The translations under genes were made by a program, and so were the position numbers. DNA of 64,000 nucleotides from Psococerastis gibbosa. Taxonomy: Eukaryota > Arthropoda > Insecta > Psocodea > Psocidae. Shown in pieces: positions 61,901 through 64,000 of the stretch. Under the pieces are notes generated by a model. The model was not told the DNA's origin. It ran no database searches and worked only from the letters and a program-made list of their open reading frames with translations. The stretch lies in contig OZ020485.1 of the NCBI GenBank assembly GCA_963971405.1, positions 42,281,469 through 42,345,468 on the forward strand, in the 5' to 3' direction. The first letter of the stretch is position 1. Each line of letters starts with the position of its first letter.

Positions 61901-64000
61901 TGAGCAGCTGGAGGACGGGAAGGAGCTTCTCGCGGGTAAAGCTTACCACTGGAGGGAATGGAGTGTGTGTCGCGGCCGGGACTGTCTCTACGTGTGGTCC
62001 GACGCGGCCGCCCTCGAACTCTCCAACGGCAGTAATGGCTGGTTTCGATTCATACTAGATGGCAAACTGGCAACTATGTATTCCAGTGGATCCCCTGAAG
62101 GTGGTGCTGACTCTACGGGTAAGTTTTTCAGCAGAATTCATAGCCAGGATCGCTTAAAATGTATAACATAGAAAAACGGAAGGGAACGTGTTAAAAGAAA
62201 AGGTTAAGAGTGTACAGCCCGTAGGAAAGTGGCAGCCCGAATTTTAATACTTTTTATTTTTTATTTAATTAACTAAGCATGTTATTAAAGATTTGGCTCA
62301 TCAAATTTGTTGAGGACTACTTCATGCATCATATAGTAAGGTATTTTTAGTTTTCGAAATTGTAGTTTTTTTTTATAAAATCGATAATACGTGAAAAATC
62401 ATTGTTTATAAAATATTTGCATGTTTCTGAAAAAACTAAAATTTTGAAAATTAAAAATAACTTATAATATGATGCATGAAGTAGTCTTCTACAACTTTGA
62501 TGAACCAAATCTTTAATAACATGCTTAGTTAATTAAATAAAAAATAAAAAGTTTTAAATTTCGGGCTGCCAATTTCCTACTGGTGGTACACTCTTAAGTA
62601 TGAATTTTTTTTTAAATAAGCGATAGACTTTTATTCCAATACACACAGTCACTTTGCTTCTCAAATAAAGCTTAAAGCCCGGTACACACGGATGAGTCGC
62701 AAGCCGGTGTCTCGCTGAGAAATTTCTCATTGTGGGTGGTTGGAAAACCACTGAGTCAACTTCAGAAGATTTCTGAGTCTGGCGTGAAGCAAACCGTTCA
62801 CCAGTGCACGGGTTTTCCCTCGACACGCCCAGTACTCACGTCAACGTCAAAAATCTTTGGTAGTTCGTTCAGAAACTTACGGTTTTTTGCACCTATCCTA
62901 CTACCCCATTTGTTCCCACGACAAATCGTCCCTGTGTACCTTCATTATTACTTAGATATCATTTCAGTTTAATAACAAATGAACAATTCGACTAACCCCC
63001 ATTACAAATTCACGTTTATTTTTATAAGTTGTTAAATTTTGGTTTGGCTGTTTCTCATTGATGAATCGTTTCATACAGTAACTGTCAATGCTCTTGATGG
63101 CAAATTTTAATGCTGATTTTATTATTGTTTTAGGTAAAAGCAGAAATTCTGAATCGCTTACAACGGAAGGTTAGTATATTAGCTTTTCTCCAGGTTTTTT
63201 AATTGGGACCAAAACGTGGCTCGGCATTTGTTTACCTTCTGCAGTAAGAGCATTGCAACAAAAAGTTACACACATGGTTCAGTGTAAACTGCGTACAGTA
63301 AACAGTCTAAAGCCATCGGCTTAGGTTGTAGAAAAACGCTGCTTCTTGTTGGACTCTGACTTGCAGCAGCCTTTCAAAGTGAAAAATCTGAACACTATGC
63401 ATCCTGCTTATTCTACGTTCGATGGCCACAATGATCCTGTACTACCGAAAAACATGTCAGAACGTGCAGACACTTGCTGGTCTGATAGGTTTTGGCAAGT
63501 TTGTGGGATAGTTGTTGAGTGGGTATGCTACGAGGGCGAATGTTACCCAGACTATAGGCGCCCTTTCCATTGACCGGCTAGGGCTATTTCCAAAAACAGT
63601 GACGTGGTAGCAGACATTCAAGACTTAGGTTGCGTTTCCACCGATCTCGCATTGCAGAATGCAAATGACATTGACGGAAATTAGAATTTTTCTTTTTATA
63701 GAAATCTATTAAAATGTTTGTACTTAACATATCCCATAACGCCATTTTTTAATTTTAGTTTGTTTGTTTGTGATTTTACTGTATGGTCATTGATCAATTT
63801 TAACTATGGCATAGAGGAAAATAAACATTTCCGTCAATTCTGCAATGCGAGGTCGGTGGAACGCCACCTAAGTCTTGAATGTCTGCTACCACGTCACCGT
63901 TTTTGGAAATAGCCCTAGCCGGTCAATGGAATGGGCACCATAGCGAAGCGAAAACAGATCTTAGTCCAGGGTCTACCGGGGTCTACACCAGATTAAGGGA
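15940..64000 (+). CDS. HECTD1: HECTD1-type HECT E3 ubiquitin ligase, 5' part of gene
   Basis: Thirteen coding exons (29557-29696 to 63134-63169) give 734 residues plus one base, in frame throughout. They align without gaps to the start of HECTD1 (human about 2610 aa). Residues 1-383 form the armadillo-like N-terminal region, 384-483 hold the ankyrin repeats ([46 protein letters not shown]), and 483-720 the conserved region with [20 protein letters not shown] and [15 protein letters not shown]. The SUN-like, MIB/HERC2 and catalytic HECT domains lie beyond the window. The fly counterpart is CG5604 (from memory). HECT ligases pass ubiquitin through a cysteine thioester; mammalian HECTD1 acts on substrates such as HSP90 and in neural-tube development. 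Introns are large (intron 1 about 13.5 kb, intron 2 about 15.8 kb) and packed with transposons. Start of this span is the putative leader exon; coding starts at 29557. Confidence 0.92.
16062..16088 (+). promoter_or_regulatory. Two short upstream ORFs in the putative HECTD1 leader
   Basis: 16062-16079 codes MGVTK then TGA. 16083-16088 is ATG followed at once by TGA, a minimal start-stop element. They matter only if 15940-16097 is really the HECTD1 leader exon. Confidence 0.4.
16098..18039. other. HECTD1 intron 1, first part
   Basis: No gene, no clear transposon ends. Short open frames on the minus strand here lack any recognisable motif. An AAATAAATAAATA stretch lies at 17310-17335. Confidence 0.4.
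18040..18237 (+). repeat. 200-bp dispersed repeat, copy 1
   Basis: Shares GGTTAAGTCATGCTTTCGCC, CTTGTCTCAGCTTG, TGTAGCCGGTG and TCGTTGGTATTGGACAAGGG with the reverse-oriented copies at 44278-44478 and 56200-56420. No terminal repeats seen. Confidence 0.7.
19240..19874. mobile_element. hAT-like foldback element, CAGGGGTGTC ends
   Basis: 635 bp with ends CAGGGGTGTC and GACACCCCTG, the usual hAT terminus. Arms of about 230 bp are closely complementary (GGAGCTTCAGCCGCCATCTT; GTAGCGCTTCAAACGTTTCA; GATAAAAACAGTAGATATCA). Flanking octamers (ATTATGCT and AATATAAT) do not match, so the duplication is decayed or masked. No ORF. Confidence 0.7.
19890..19926. repeat. (AT)n microsatellite
   Basis: About 18 uninterrupted AT units after an A-run, next to the hAT-like element's right end. 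Confidence 0.9.
20186..21339. other. HECTD1 intron 1, unassigned
   Basis: No convincing gene. Short words of the 200-bp repeat (GGGTCGTTG, GGGTCGTGAGGCC) recur at 20270 and 20565 but without full matches. Confidence 0.35.
21340..21445 (+). mobile_element. SINE-like element B, deleted copy
   Basis: GGTGGTAGCGTGCC, ATCGGAGACGTGTC and TGAAGAGGTCAATCGGATAC match the full copy at 6661, with an internal deletion and an AT-rich end in place of the A-run. Confidence 0.65.
21798..22650. repeat. Region with fragments of a CTATGGCGATTA inverted-repeat family
   Basis: GAATAGCTCTTTCCACTGC and TTATCTTGTTTACATT at 21880-21925, and CTATACTATGGCGATTATTA at about 22600, recur at 23200-23270, 23990-24125 and 48185-48325. 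At 48185 both ends (CTACTATGGTAATTA and TAATCGCCATAGTAG) are present and define the family. No gene. Confidence 0.5.
22730..23103. mobile_element. GGCG foldback MITE, long composite form
   Basis: Ends GGCGCCCATTCCACCGACCG and the exact complement. Flanks TTA and TAA differ by one base. Arms carry GGTGACGTGGTAGCAGACAT and TTTCCACCGACCTCGCATGG; the core is in the opposite sense to 13451. Confidence 0.88.
23157..23315. mobile_element. Foldback MITE, CCTGATCGAGGCGATTA ends
   Basis: About 159 bp: CCTGATCGAGGCGATTATAA at the left is mirrored exactly at the right. The arms go on through TACCGGT and TAAATAAATACC. Flanks CTGCAG and CTGCTG are near-identical hexamers but also near-palindromic, so the duplication is uncertain. 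Confidence 0.7.
23316..24703. other. HECTD1 intron 1, unassigned
   Basis: Two overlapping 82-codon open frames at 23346-23698 show no motif I recognise. A fragment of the CTATGGCGATTA family is at about 23985-24125. Otherwise featureless. Confidence 0.35.
24704..25560 (+). mobile_element. 830-bp unclassified repeat, copy 2
   Basis: Same sense and nearly full match to 9162-9996 (CGCAATGCATTTGAGCGT, CTTTTCTGGGAAAGCAACCT, CCCAGAAGCAAACTATC), with ends TGCTTTCCAATTTAT and ATAAATTGGAAAGCA. Carries a G-run at 24819-24834 and an expanded CAGA/CAGACA stretch at about 25390-25438. Confidence 0.75.
25561..27177. other. HECTD1 intron 1, unassigned
   Basis: No gene. 26822-27000 is one copy of a segment repeated at 37692-37892. 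An A-run lies at about 26498-26510. Confidence 0.35.
26822..27000 (+). repeat. Dispersed repeat shared with 37692-37892, copy 1
   Basis: Shares GTGAATCACTGATTTAAAA, TTATTTATGAGTTCAACTAG and CTTGTTATGGTGTGTT in the same order with the second copy about 10.9 kb downstream. No ends defined; coding potential absent. Confidence 0.65.
27178..28202 (-). mobile_element. 830-bp unclassified repeat, copy 3 (longest)
   Basis: Reverse copy with TGCTTTCCAATTTAT at the left and ATAAATTGGAAAGCA plus the GAGTAAACTC hairpin at the right. It contains an internal duplication: CGATTTCCGGGCAAACTACT-type segments and the GGGCTTACTCAATTT / GGGCTAACTCAATTT segments occur twice, which explains the extra 170 bp. Confidence 0.75.
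28203..28955. other. HECTD1 intron 1, unassigned
   Basis: No gene or transposon ends recognised; AT-rich. Confidence 0.35.
28956..29360. mobile_element. Inverted-repeat element, GGCAATAGTGTAATACTATT ends
   Basis: Left arm GGCAATAGTGTAATACTATT then ACTTACATTGCCTGCTGTGT; right arm is the diverged complement ending ATTAAATAATACACTGCC. An internal partial copy (TTGCCTGCTGTGTTAATAGT at about 29202) suggests tandem growth. The right end lies about 195 bp before HECTD1 coding exon 1. A left-arm fragment is at 15600-15790. Confidence 0.65.
29557..29696 (+). CDS. HECTD1: HECTD1 coding exon 1
   Basis: ATG directly after the acceptor TTTTTCAG. Codes [18 protein letters not shown] and [18 protein letters not shown], the very conserved N-terminus. 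Ends phase 2, donor GTAAGT. Confidence 0.93.
29858..30012 (+). mobile_element. LINE 3' end fragment, second copy
   Basis: GGCGGAGCGTCGTGCAAAAC, TGACTGGAGGAG-like and CAAGGGCTGTACAGCCGGAA match 8056-8208 in order. Truncated 5' end, no open frame. Confidence 0.6.
30604..30785. mobile_element. hAT-like MITE with two long G-runs
   Basis: Ends CAAGGCCGTGGCCAAG and CTTGGCTACGGCCTTG. Octamers TACCAGGG (30596-30603) and TACCTGGG (30786-30793) flank it with one mismatch. Holds G-runs at about 30630-30645 and 30730-30745. Sister element 43476-43625. Confidence 0.75.
31102..31537. mobile_element. GGCG foldback MITE, variant arms on the common core
   Basis: Left end GGCGATAGTGATAGTAAATG, right end ATTTACTATC to GGTGGAATAAGCGCC, TAA on both sides. 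Arms resemble the 142-bp class (TATTGACG) whereas the core (CTTAACATATCCCATGACGC, TGATCATTGATCAATTTTAA) is that of the long class. About 100 bp near 31160-31340 are not seen in the others. Confidence 0.82.
31538..32184. other. HECTD1 intron 2, unassigned
   Basis: Contains three overlapping open frames of 70-117 codons (31691-32044). None has a recognisable motif or splice context, so no gene is called. Confidence 0.35.
32185..32280 (+). mobile_element. SINE-like element B, 5'-truncated copy
   Basis: GACTGAAGAGGTTATTCGGA, TTCATTGAATTGTTTGTATG and an 11-base A-run match the 3' half of 6661-6845. Confidence 0.65.
32690..32965 (+). repeat. Interspersed repeat, uninterrupted copy
   Basis: Gives the pre-insertion form of the repeat at 6545-6980: AGATTAGTTCGGAGGTGACC runs through where the other copy has a SINE. 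Followed by GGCGGCCGGCC. No ORF with meaning; class unknown. Confidence 0.7.
32960..33108 (+). mobile_element. tRNA-like SINE C, copy 1
   Basis: GTAAGTAGAGGATTT leads to GGGCTTGTCGTCCCGCGGTT (A-box region) and ATCGTAGGTTCGTAGGTCC (B box GGTTCGTAGGTCC, close to GGTTCRANNCC). A second copy is at 33580-33700. Anticodon region not foldable by eye as a real tRNA. Confidence 0.55.
33112..33489. mobile_element. GGCG foldback MITE, long form, TTC duplication
   Basis: Left end decayed to GGTGCCCATTCCATTGACC, right end GGTCAATGGAATGGGCGCC. TTC at 33109-33111 and 33490-33492 is the only duplication in the family with a C. It lies between the two SINE C copies. Confidence 0.85.
33580..33700 (+). mobile_element. 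tRNA-like SINE C, copy 2
   Basis: CGGGCTTGTGGTTCAGTGGT (A box close to TRGCNNAGYNGG) and GATCGTGGGTTAGAATCTAA (weak B box). Matches 32960-33108 in order including the TAAGTAGAGGATTTT lead. Confidence 0.55.
34207..34456. mobile_element. GGCG foldback MITE, right end missing
   Basis: Left end GGCGGGGTTTCCACCGACCT, then a second left end GGCGGGTATTCTACCGACCT 75 bp later. The common core breaks off after TTTTAACTATGA. The same double left end is seen in the complete copy at 38155. Confidence 0.8.
34504..34893 (-). mobile_element. 830-bp unclassified repeat, short copy 4
   Basis: Starts TTGCTTTCCTATTTATA and ends AAATAGGAAATCTTGTACGAG with a GAGCTGACTC hairpin. The middle about 450 bp of the full element is deleted. 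Diverged from copies 1-3. Confidence 0.6.
34894..35608. other. HECTD1 intron 2, unassigned
   Basis: No gene, no element ends recognised. Confidence 0.35.
35609..36009. mobile_element. Inverted-repeat element, AGGGGTTGTCCATTAATCAC ends
   Basis: Left AGGGGTTGTCCATTAATCAC, right GTGATTAATGGACAGCCCTT. The TAATCACGTG core of the end is repeated inside as CACGTGATATTTT and AAATCACGTGTA. Carries C-runs at 35964-35977 and an A-run at 35884-35899. Similar GGGTTGTCCATTAATCACGTG ends are common in insect DNA elements (memory). Duplication unclear (TA-like). Confidence 0.7.
36010..37691. other. HECTD1 intron 2, unassigned
   Basis: No gene. The 73-codon open frame at 36679-36900 shows no motif. Nothing repeated elsewhere in the window was noticed. 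Confidence 0.35.
37692..37892 (+). repeat. Dispersed repeat shared with 26822-27000, copy 2
   Basis: Same order of shared words as copy 1 (GTGAATCACTGATTTAAAA, TTATTTATGAGTTCAACTAG, CTTGTTATGGTGTGTT, GCATATGAT). Confidence 0.65.
38155..38477. mobile_element. GGCG foldback MITE with doubled left end, TTA duplication
   Basis: TTA at 38152-38154 and 38478-38480. The left has GGCGGGGTTTCCACCGACCT and, 73 bp on, GGCGGGTATTCCACCGACCT. The right has only one CCGGTGGAAACCCCGCC end. Confidence 0.88.
38482..38800 (+). mobile_element. Non-LTR-like repeat with GAA tail, copy 1
   Basis: GGCGAAGACACGAAAATCC, ATATTGGGAAACTGGCCCTG, GGCAGCGGAAAACCACTACA and ATTGCCATGATGATCGCCGA, ending AAGAAGAAGA. Matches 59155-59466. 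A run of GAA at the end fits a retroposed 3' tail. Confidence 0.65.
38931..39144 (+). mobile_element. tRNA-like SINE A, full copy
   Basis: A box TAGCGTAGTGGTACGG at 38940, B box GGTTCAAGTCC at 38983-38993, both very near Pol III consensus. A 120-bp conserved body ends CTAACTCCGCTAGGTTGGCT, then a TTATTTATTA tail. Spacing of the boxes (about 43 bp) fits a tRNA-derived head. Confidence 0.85.
39235..39300. repeat. G-run hairpin remnant
   Basis: A 14-base G-run is followed 20 bp later by CCCAGCCCCCCC, then GACGTCCCTG. It resembles the G-run termini of the hAT-like MITEs, but the ends are lost. Confidence 0.4.
39833..40290. mobile_element. Decayed TTAA-family inverted-repeat MITE
   Basis: TTAGTTGTAGAAGACTACTT and AGTCTTCTACAACTTGAAT mark the two arms. 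CTACGGGACGTACACTC|TTAA at about 40116-40136 is an internal copy of the right end, and a second right end sits at 40273-40290. Composite or doubled; left end not found. Confidence 0.55.
41144..41546. mobile_element. TA-flanked MITE made of four alternating arms
   Basis: Unit TAGTCCACGCAAAATGAGAA to GTAAAAATATTCTTTGCAC occurs twice forward then twice reversed. A small hairpin CTTGTTGCATTGGATGCAAG separates the inner and the last two arms. TA flanks both sides (41142-41143, 41547-41548), and the empty site CTTCATGTATGTTTTAG is seen at 27848. Confidence 0.85.
41717..41758 (-). mobile_element. SINE A tail fragment
   Basis: CTATTACTAAGCCAACCTAG then CGGAGTTATTA is the reverse complement of the SINE A 3' body. 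Confidence 0.65.
41971..44277. other. HECTD1 intron 2, unassigned apart from G-run elements
   Basis: No gene. 42240-42600 has loosely mirrored words (GCAAAATGTCG at 42346; CGACATTTTGC at 42549) and may be an old inverted-repeat element. 43057-43225 has a G-run with GGACGGATCCAGCCC and GTATCCGCCCATGG, a decayed relative of the G-run MITEs. Confidence 0.4.
43476..43625. mobile_element. hAT-like MITE with C-runs, perfect 8-bp duplication
   Basis: Ends CATGGCCGTGCCCAGG and CCTGGGCACGGCCTTG. ATCTACGT at 43468-43475 and 43626-43633 (the 5' neighbour G extends it only on one side). 150 bp with two C-runs at about 43505-43517 and 43589-43602. Confidence 0.85.
44278..44478 (-). repeat. 200-bp dispersed repeat, copy 2
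   Basis: Reverse complement of 18040-18237 (CCCTTGTCCAATGCCAACGA; CACCGGCTACAAG; ACAAGCTTACCATTGGCAT; CAGGCGAAAGCATGACTTAA). Confidence 0.7.
44850..45375 (+). repeat. Degenerate tandem repeat before HECTD1 exon 2
   Basis: Blocks GTGACTGTTTTGTTGACTGT, AATAAACCCAGGGCTTGGA and GATAAAGTTAAGGCCAGCTA recur two or three times, with AGACCGAGGAAGATACCT twice. The array ends about 100 bp before the exon. Units of about 120-300 bp are unequal, suggesting repeated partial duplication. Confidence 0.8.
45475..45709 (+). CDS. HECTD1: HECTD1 coding exon 2
   Basis: Residues 47-125, [17 protein letters not shown] through [12 protein letters not shown]. Acceptor TATGTTTCAG, donor GTACGA, ends phase 0. Third positions are markedly GC-rich, unlike the flanking introns. 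Confidence 0.94.
45710..46301. other. HECTD1 intron 3, first part, unassigned
   Basis: No element or gene recognised. Confidence 0.35.
46302..46479. mobile_element. GGCG-type hairpin MITE, sister of 13033, TTA duplication
   Basis: Ends CGCGGCTATTCCACTTGTCA and the diverged complement ATAGCTGGC. Arms share ATATTCCGTCATTTATGCAT and TAATAGTCCCATTAAAACAA with the 13033 copy. TTA at 46299-46301 and 46480-46482. Confidence 0.82.
46584..46980. mobile_element. GGCG foldback MITE, GGCGCGGTTTCC ends, TAA duplication
   Basis: Ends GGCGCGGTTTCCACCGACCT and exact complement. TAA at 46581-46583 and 46981-46983. The outer arm contains AAATACACATACGGTGACGT in place of the AAAACGGTGACG form seen in other copies. 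Confidence 0.88.
47090..47185. repeat. G-run MITE remnant
   Basis: CATGGCCGTACTCAGAGG followed by a 12-base G-run; then TACCTCACCTCCGATGACGT and CACCTCCCCCC, words also seen next to the G-run of the 830-bp repeats. The right end is lost. Confidence 0.45.
47614..47725 (+). repeat. CCCGGTACACACGG repeat fragment, copy 1
   Basis: CCCGGTACACACGGGCAA, TCTGGCGTGAAG-like and CACGGGTTTCCCCCCTTGAC match 62684-62840. A related reverse stretch at about 48785-48965 and the word CCGTGTGTTCCGAGCC at 48400 may be its other arm. Confidence 0.5.
47746..48143. mobile_element. TTAA-family inverted-repeat MITE, uninterrupted
   Basis: AAGGACATGCTACGTAGAAA at the left and TTTTCTACGTAGCATATCCT at the right. TTAA is at the right (48144-48147) and a decayed TTAC at the left. 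Gives the unbroken form of the element at 8636-10316. Confidence 0.78.
48185..48325. mobile_element. Inverted-repeat MITE, CTACTATGGTAATTA ends
   Basis: GGCTACTATGGTAATTAGTA at the left and AATAATCGCCATAGTAGGCC at the right. Inside are TAAAATGTAAATAAAGCAAT and GTGTTTACATTTTTAATCCC. Fragments of the family are at 21800-21925, 22540-22720, 23185-23270 and 23985-24125. Confidence 0.65.
48618..48745 (+). pseudogene. Decayed mariner-type transposase fragment
   Basis: The frame contains [20 protein letters not shown] then AKNG. This matches the HHDNAPxHTAL block around the second catalytic Asp of mariner (DDxD) transposases. The first Asp region, the YSPDLAP block and the ends are not found; a stop follows at once. 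About 36 residues only. Confidence 0.7.
49138..49365 (+). CDS. HECTD1: HECTD1 coding exon 3
   Basis: Residues 126-201, [19 protein letters not shown] through LLKHEDSH. Acceptor TTTCTTTCAG, donor GTGAGT, phase 0. A MITE begins 20 bp past the exon end. Confidence 0.94.
49386..49765. mobile_element. GGCG foldback MITE 20 bp after the HECTD1 exon 3 donor
   Basis: TTA at 49383-49385 and 49766-49768. Ends GGCGCCCATTCCACCGACC and complement; a typical long composite form. The donor GTGAGT (49366-49371) is untouched. Confidence 0.92.
49882..50272. mobile_element. GGCG foldback MITE, TAT duplication
   Basis: TAT at 49879-49881 and 50273-50275. Ends GGCGGGGATTCCACCGACC and GGTGGAATCGCCGCC. Same orientation of core as its neighbour 49386-49765, 116 bp away. 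Confidence 0.9.
50365..50505. mobile_element. GGCG foldback MITE, 141 bp, TTA duplication
   Basis: Ends GGCGGGGTTTCCACATACGT and exact complement. TTA at 50362-50364 and 50506-50508. Short class like 11632, but with the GGGGTTTCC end of the long class. Confidence 0.9.
50506..51206. other. HECTD1 intron 4 (49366-52514), unassigned part
   Basis: No gene. GCGTATGATTCTAGATACCA is a local tandem word at 50555-50600. A 21-base C-run stands at 50889-50909. Confidence 0.4.
51207..51412 (+). mobile_element. tRNA-like SINE A, copy with perfect B box
   Basis: B box GGTTCGAGTCC at 51257-51267 fits the Pol III consensus exactly. The A-box region is decayed (GGTCAGTAGTGGTACAG). The body ends CTAACTCCGCTAGGTTGGCT. 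Confidence 0.82.
51731..51900 (-). mobile_element. tRNA-like SINE A, reverse copy
   Basis: Reverse complement of the body (AAGCCAACCTAGCGGAGTTA, GAAGCATGGCCAGAAAATGT) and of the A box (GTACCACTACTCTA). The B-box part is deleted, as in 15021-15208. Confidence 0.8.
51901..52514. other. HECTD1 intron before exon 4, unassigned
   Basis: A 102-codon open frame at 51912-52220 shows no motif; not called. Confidence 0.35.
52515..52671 (+). CDS. HECTD1: HECTD1 coding exon 4
   Basis: Residues 202-254, [20 protein letters not shown] and a variable Ala/Pro end. Acceptor TTGTTTCAG, donor GTATGA, ends phase 1. Confidence 0.92.
52750..53104. mobile_element. Inverted-repeat element AATCCGTTTATTATGAC, carrying a LINE fragment
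   Basis: AATCCGTTTATTATGACATC at 52753 is mirrored by GAGTCACAATAAACGGATT to 53103. TACGTCATAATAAGCGGAT and TACGTCATAATAGGCAG are internal repeats. The stretch about 52808-53030 is not part of it (next entry). Confidence 0.7.
52808..53030 (+). pseudogene. LINE C-terminal ORF remnant
   Basis: Frame reads [20 protein letters not shown] then [17 protein letters not shown], the GHxLRHxxF and RGRPR-like end of non-LTR ORF2 proteins. Open for about 70 codons to TAA. 5'-truncated and not expected to work. Confidence 0.75.
53271..53448 (+). CDS. HECTD1: HECTD1 coding exon 5
   Basis: Residues 254-313, a Ser/Thr-rich linker then [20 protein letters not shown] and the [11 protein letters not shown] segment. 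Acceptor TTGATGTAG is weak in pyrimidines; donor GTTTGC is non-consensus at +4. Phase 1 in, phase 2 out. Confidence 0.88.
53996..54207 (+). CDS. HECTD1: HECTD1 coding exon 6
   Basis: Residues 313-384, [18 protein letters not shown] and [20 protein letters not shown]. Acceptor AATGTTGCAG, donor GTGCGG, phase 2 in, phase 1 out. Confidence 0.92.
54381..54965. other. HECTD1 intron before exon 7, unassigned
   Basis: No gene or element recognised. Confidence 0.35.
54966..55141 (+). CDS. HECTD1: HECTD1 coding exon 7 (ankyrin repeats)
   Basis: Residues 384-442 with ankyrin motifs [18 protein letters not shown] and [19 protein letters not shown]. Acceptor CAATTTCAG, donor GTATGC, ends phase 0. Confidence 0.94.
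55506..55629 (+). CDS. HECTD1: HECTD1 coding exon 8 (ankyrin repeats)
   Basis: Residues 443-484, [20 protein letters not shown] then [11 protein letters not shown]. Acceptor TATGTGTAG, donor GTACAA, ends phase 1. Confidence 0.93.
55901..56066 (+). CDS. HECTD1: HECTD1 coding exon 9
   Basis: Residues 484-539: a charged Lys/Glu linker then [20 protein letters not shown]. Acceptor TTGATTTCAG, donor GTAACG, phase 1 in, phase 2 out. Confidence 0.92.
56200..56420 (-). repeat. 200-bp dispersed repeat, copy 3
   Basis: Diverged reverse copy: ACGACCCCATCGGTTTTGGT, CATTGACAAACTGGGTCAC, CACCGACTACAAGTGCCAAT and CATTGTAACAGGCG in the same order as 44278-44478. Confidence 0.6.
56958..57099 (+). CDS. HECTD1: HECTD1 coding exon 10
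   Basis: Residues 539-586, [19 protein letters not shown] and [13 protein letters not shown]. Acceptor TTGTTTAG, donor GTATGA, ends phase 0. Confidence 0.93.
57100..58116. other. HECTD1 intron before exon 11, first part, unassigned
   Basis: TTTTAAGAGGACATAGCATA at 57391 resembles a single left end of the TTAA family without a partner. A 90-codon open frame at 57731-58003 has no motif. No gene called. Confidence 0.4.
58117..59131. mobile_element. TTAA-family inverted-repeat MITE split by a TA-flanked element
   Basis: Left GTGTACAGCCCTTAGGAAAT, right CTACGGGCTGTACACTC followed by TTAA. Closely matches 62208-62593 outside the insert (58395-59016). The left TTAA is mutated. Confidence 0.8.
58395..59016. 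mobile_element. 622-bp TA-flanked element, ACCGCCTAAATTGGGTCA ends
   Basis: CCGTAAAACCGCCTAAATTG with internal GGGTCA at the left; CTGACCCAATATAGGCGG then TTTGACGG at the right. TA at 58393-58394 and 59017-59018. The paralogous copy at 62474-62490 reads GCATGAAGTAGTCTTC with one TA, proving the insertion. An internal GGGTAATTTGGGTCAC repeats part of the end. No long ORF. Confidence 0.88.
59155..59466 (+). mobile_element. Non-LTR-like repeat with A/GA tail, copy 2
   Basis: GGCCTCAGAGGTGAAGACGC, GTTGGGAAACTGGCCCTTGA, CAACGGGAAACCACTCCGTT and ATTGCCATGATGATCGCCAA. Longer in the middle than copy 1 (38482). Confidence 0.65.
59467..61238. other. HECTD1 intron before exon 11, last part
   Basis: Open frames of 60-125 codons (59561-59938, 60562-60744) carry no motif. 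A SINE A head fragment lies at 60947-60985 in reverse (GGAGTCTGTACCACTACTCT, TATGTCCTGAC). No gene called. Confidence 0.4.
61239..61406 (+). CDS. HECTD1: HECTD1 coding exon 11
   Basis: Residues 587-642, [20 protein letters not shown] then [20 protein letters not shown] and a Pro/Lys/Glu end. Acceptor TTTCTGTTTAG, donor GTAAGT, phase 0. Confidence 0.92.
61549..61849. mobile_element. Foldback element CCGGCGTATATTGAAC, 28 bp before HECTD1 exon 12
   Basis: CCGGCGTATATTGAACCCAG and CACGCACAGCACACACCC at the left are mirrored by GGGCGTATGCTGGGCGTGG and TGTGTTCAATATACGCCGG at the right. 301 bp; a second GCATATTGAACCCAG copy lies inside. No clear flanking duplication. Confidence 0.8.
61878..62118 (+). 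CDS. HECTD1: HECTD1 coding exon 12
   Basis: Residues 643-723. After an acidic start (EPEHEHEQ), it carries [20 protein letters not shown] and [20 protein letters not shown], among the best conserved parts of the family. Donor GTAAGT, ends phase 1. The acceptor TTTATCGACAG has almost no polypyrimidine tract because a foldback element ends 28 bp upstream. Confidence 0.92.
62208..62593. mobile_element. TTAA-family inverted-repeat MITE, intact
   Basis: TTAA at 62204-62207 and 62594-62597. Ends GAGTGTACAGCCCGTAGG and CCTACTGGTGGTACACTC. Arms include GATTTGGCTCATCAAATTTG and TTTGATGAACCAAATCTTTA, meeting near a CATGCATCATATAG / TATGATGCATG pair. Confidence 0.85.
62684..62945 (+). repeat. CCCGGTACACACGG repeat, copy 2
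   Basis: CCCGGTACACACGGATGAG, TCTGGCGTGAAGCAAACCG, GTGCACGGGTTTTCCCTCGA, ending near CGTCCCTGTGTACCTT, which mirrors the start loosely. Probably an old inverted-repeat element. Confidence 0.55.
63134..63169 (+). CDS. HECTD1: HECTD1 coding exon 13, 36-nt microexon
   Basis: Thirty-six nucleotides between acceptor TTGTTTTAG and donor GTTAGT. In the phase set by exon 12 it reads [12 protein letters not shown] with no stop, and 36 nt keeps frame if skipped. It lies where family proteins have a variable Ser-rich stretch before the FLEKLQRAR segment. Support is splice signals and open frame only. Confidence 0.6.
63557..63939. mobile_element. GGCG foldback MITE, ATA duplication
   Basis: ATA at 63554-63556 and 63940-63942. 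Ends GGCGCCCTTTCCATTGACC and GGTCAATGGAATGGGCACC. Long composite form, close to 33112 (both share the CATTGACCGG variant end). Confidence 0.9.
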
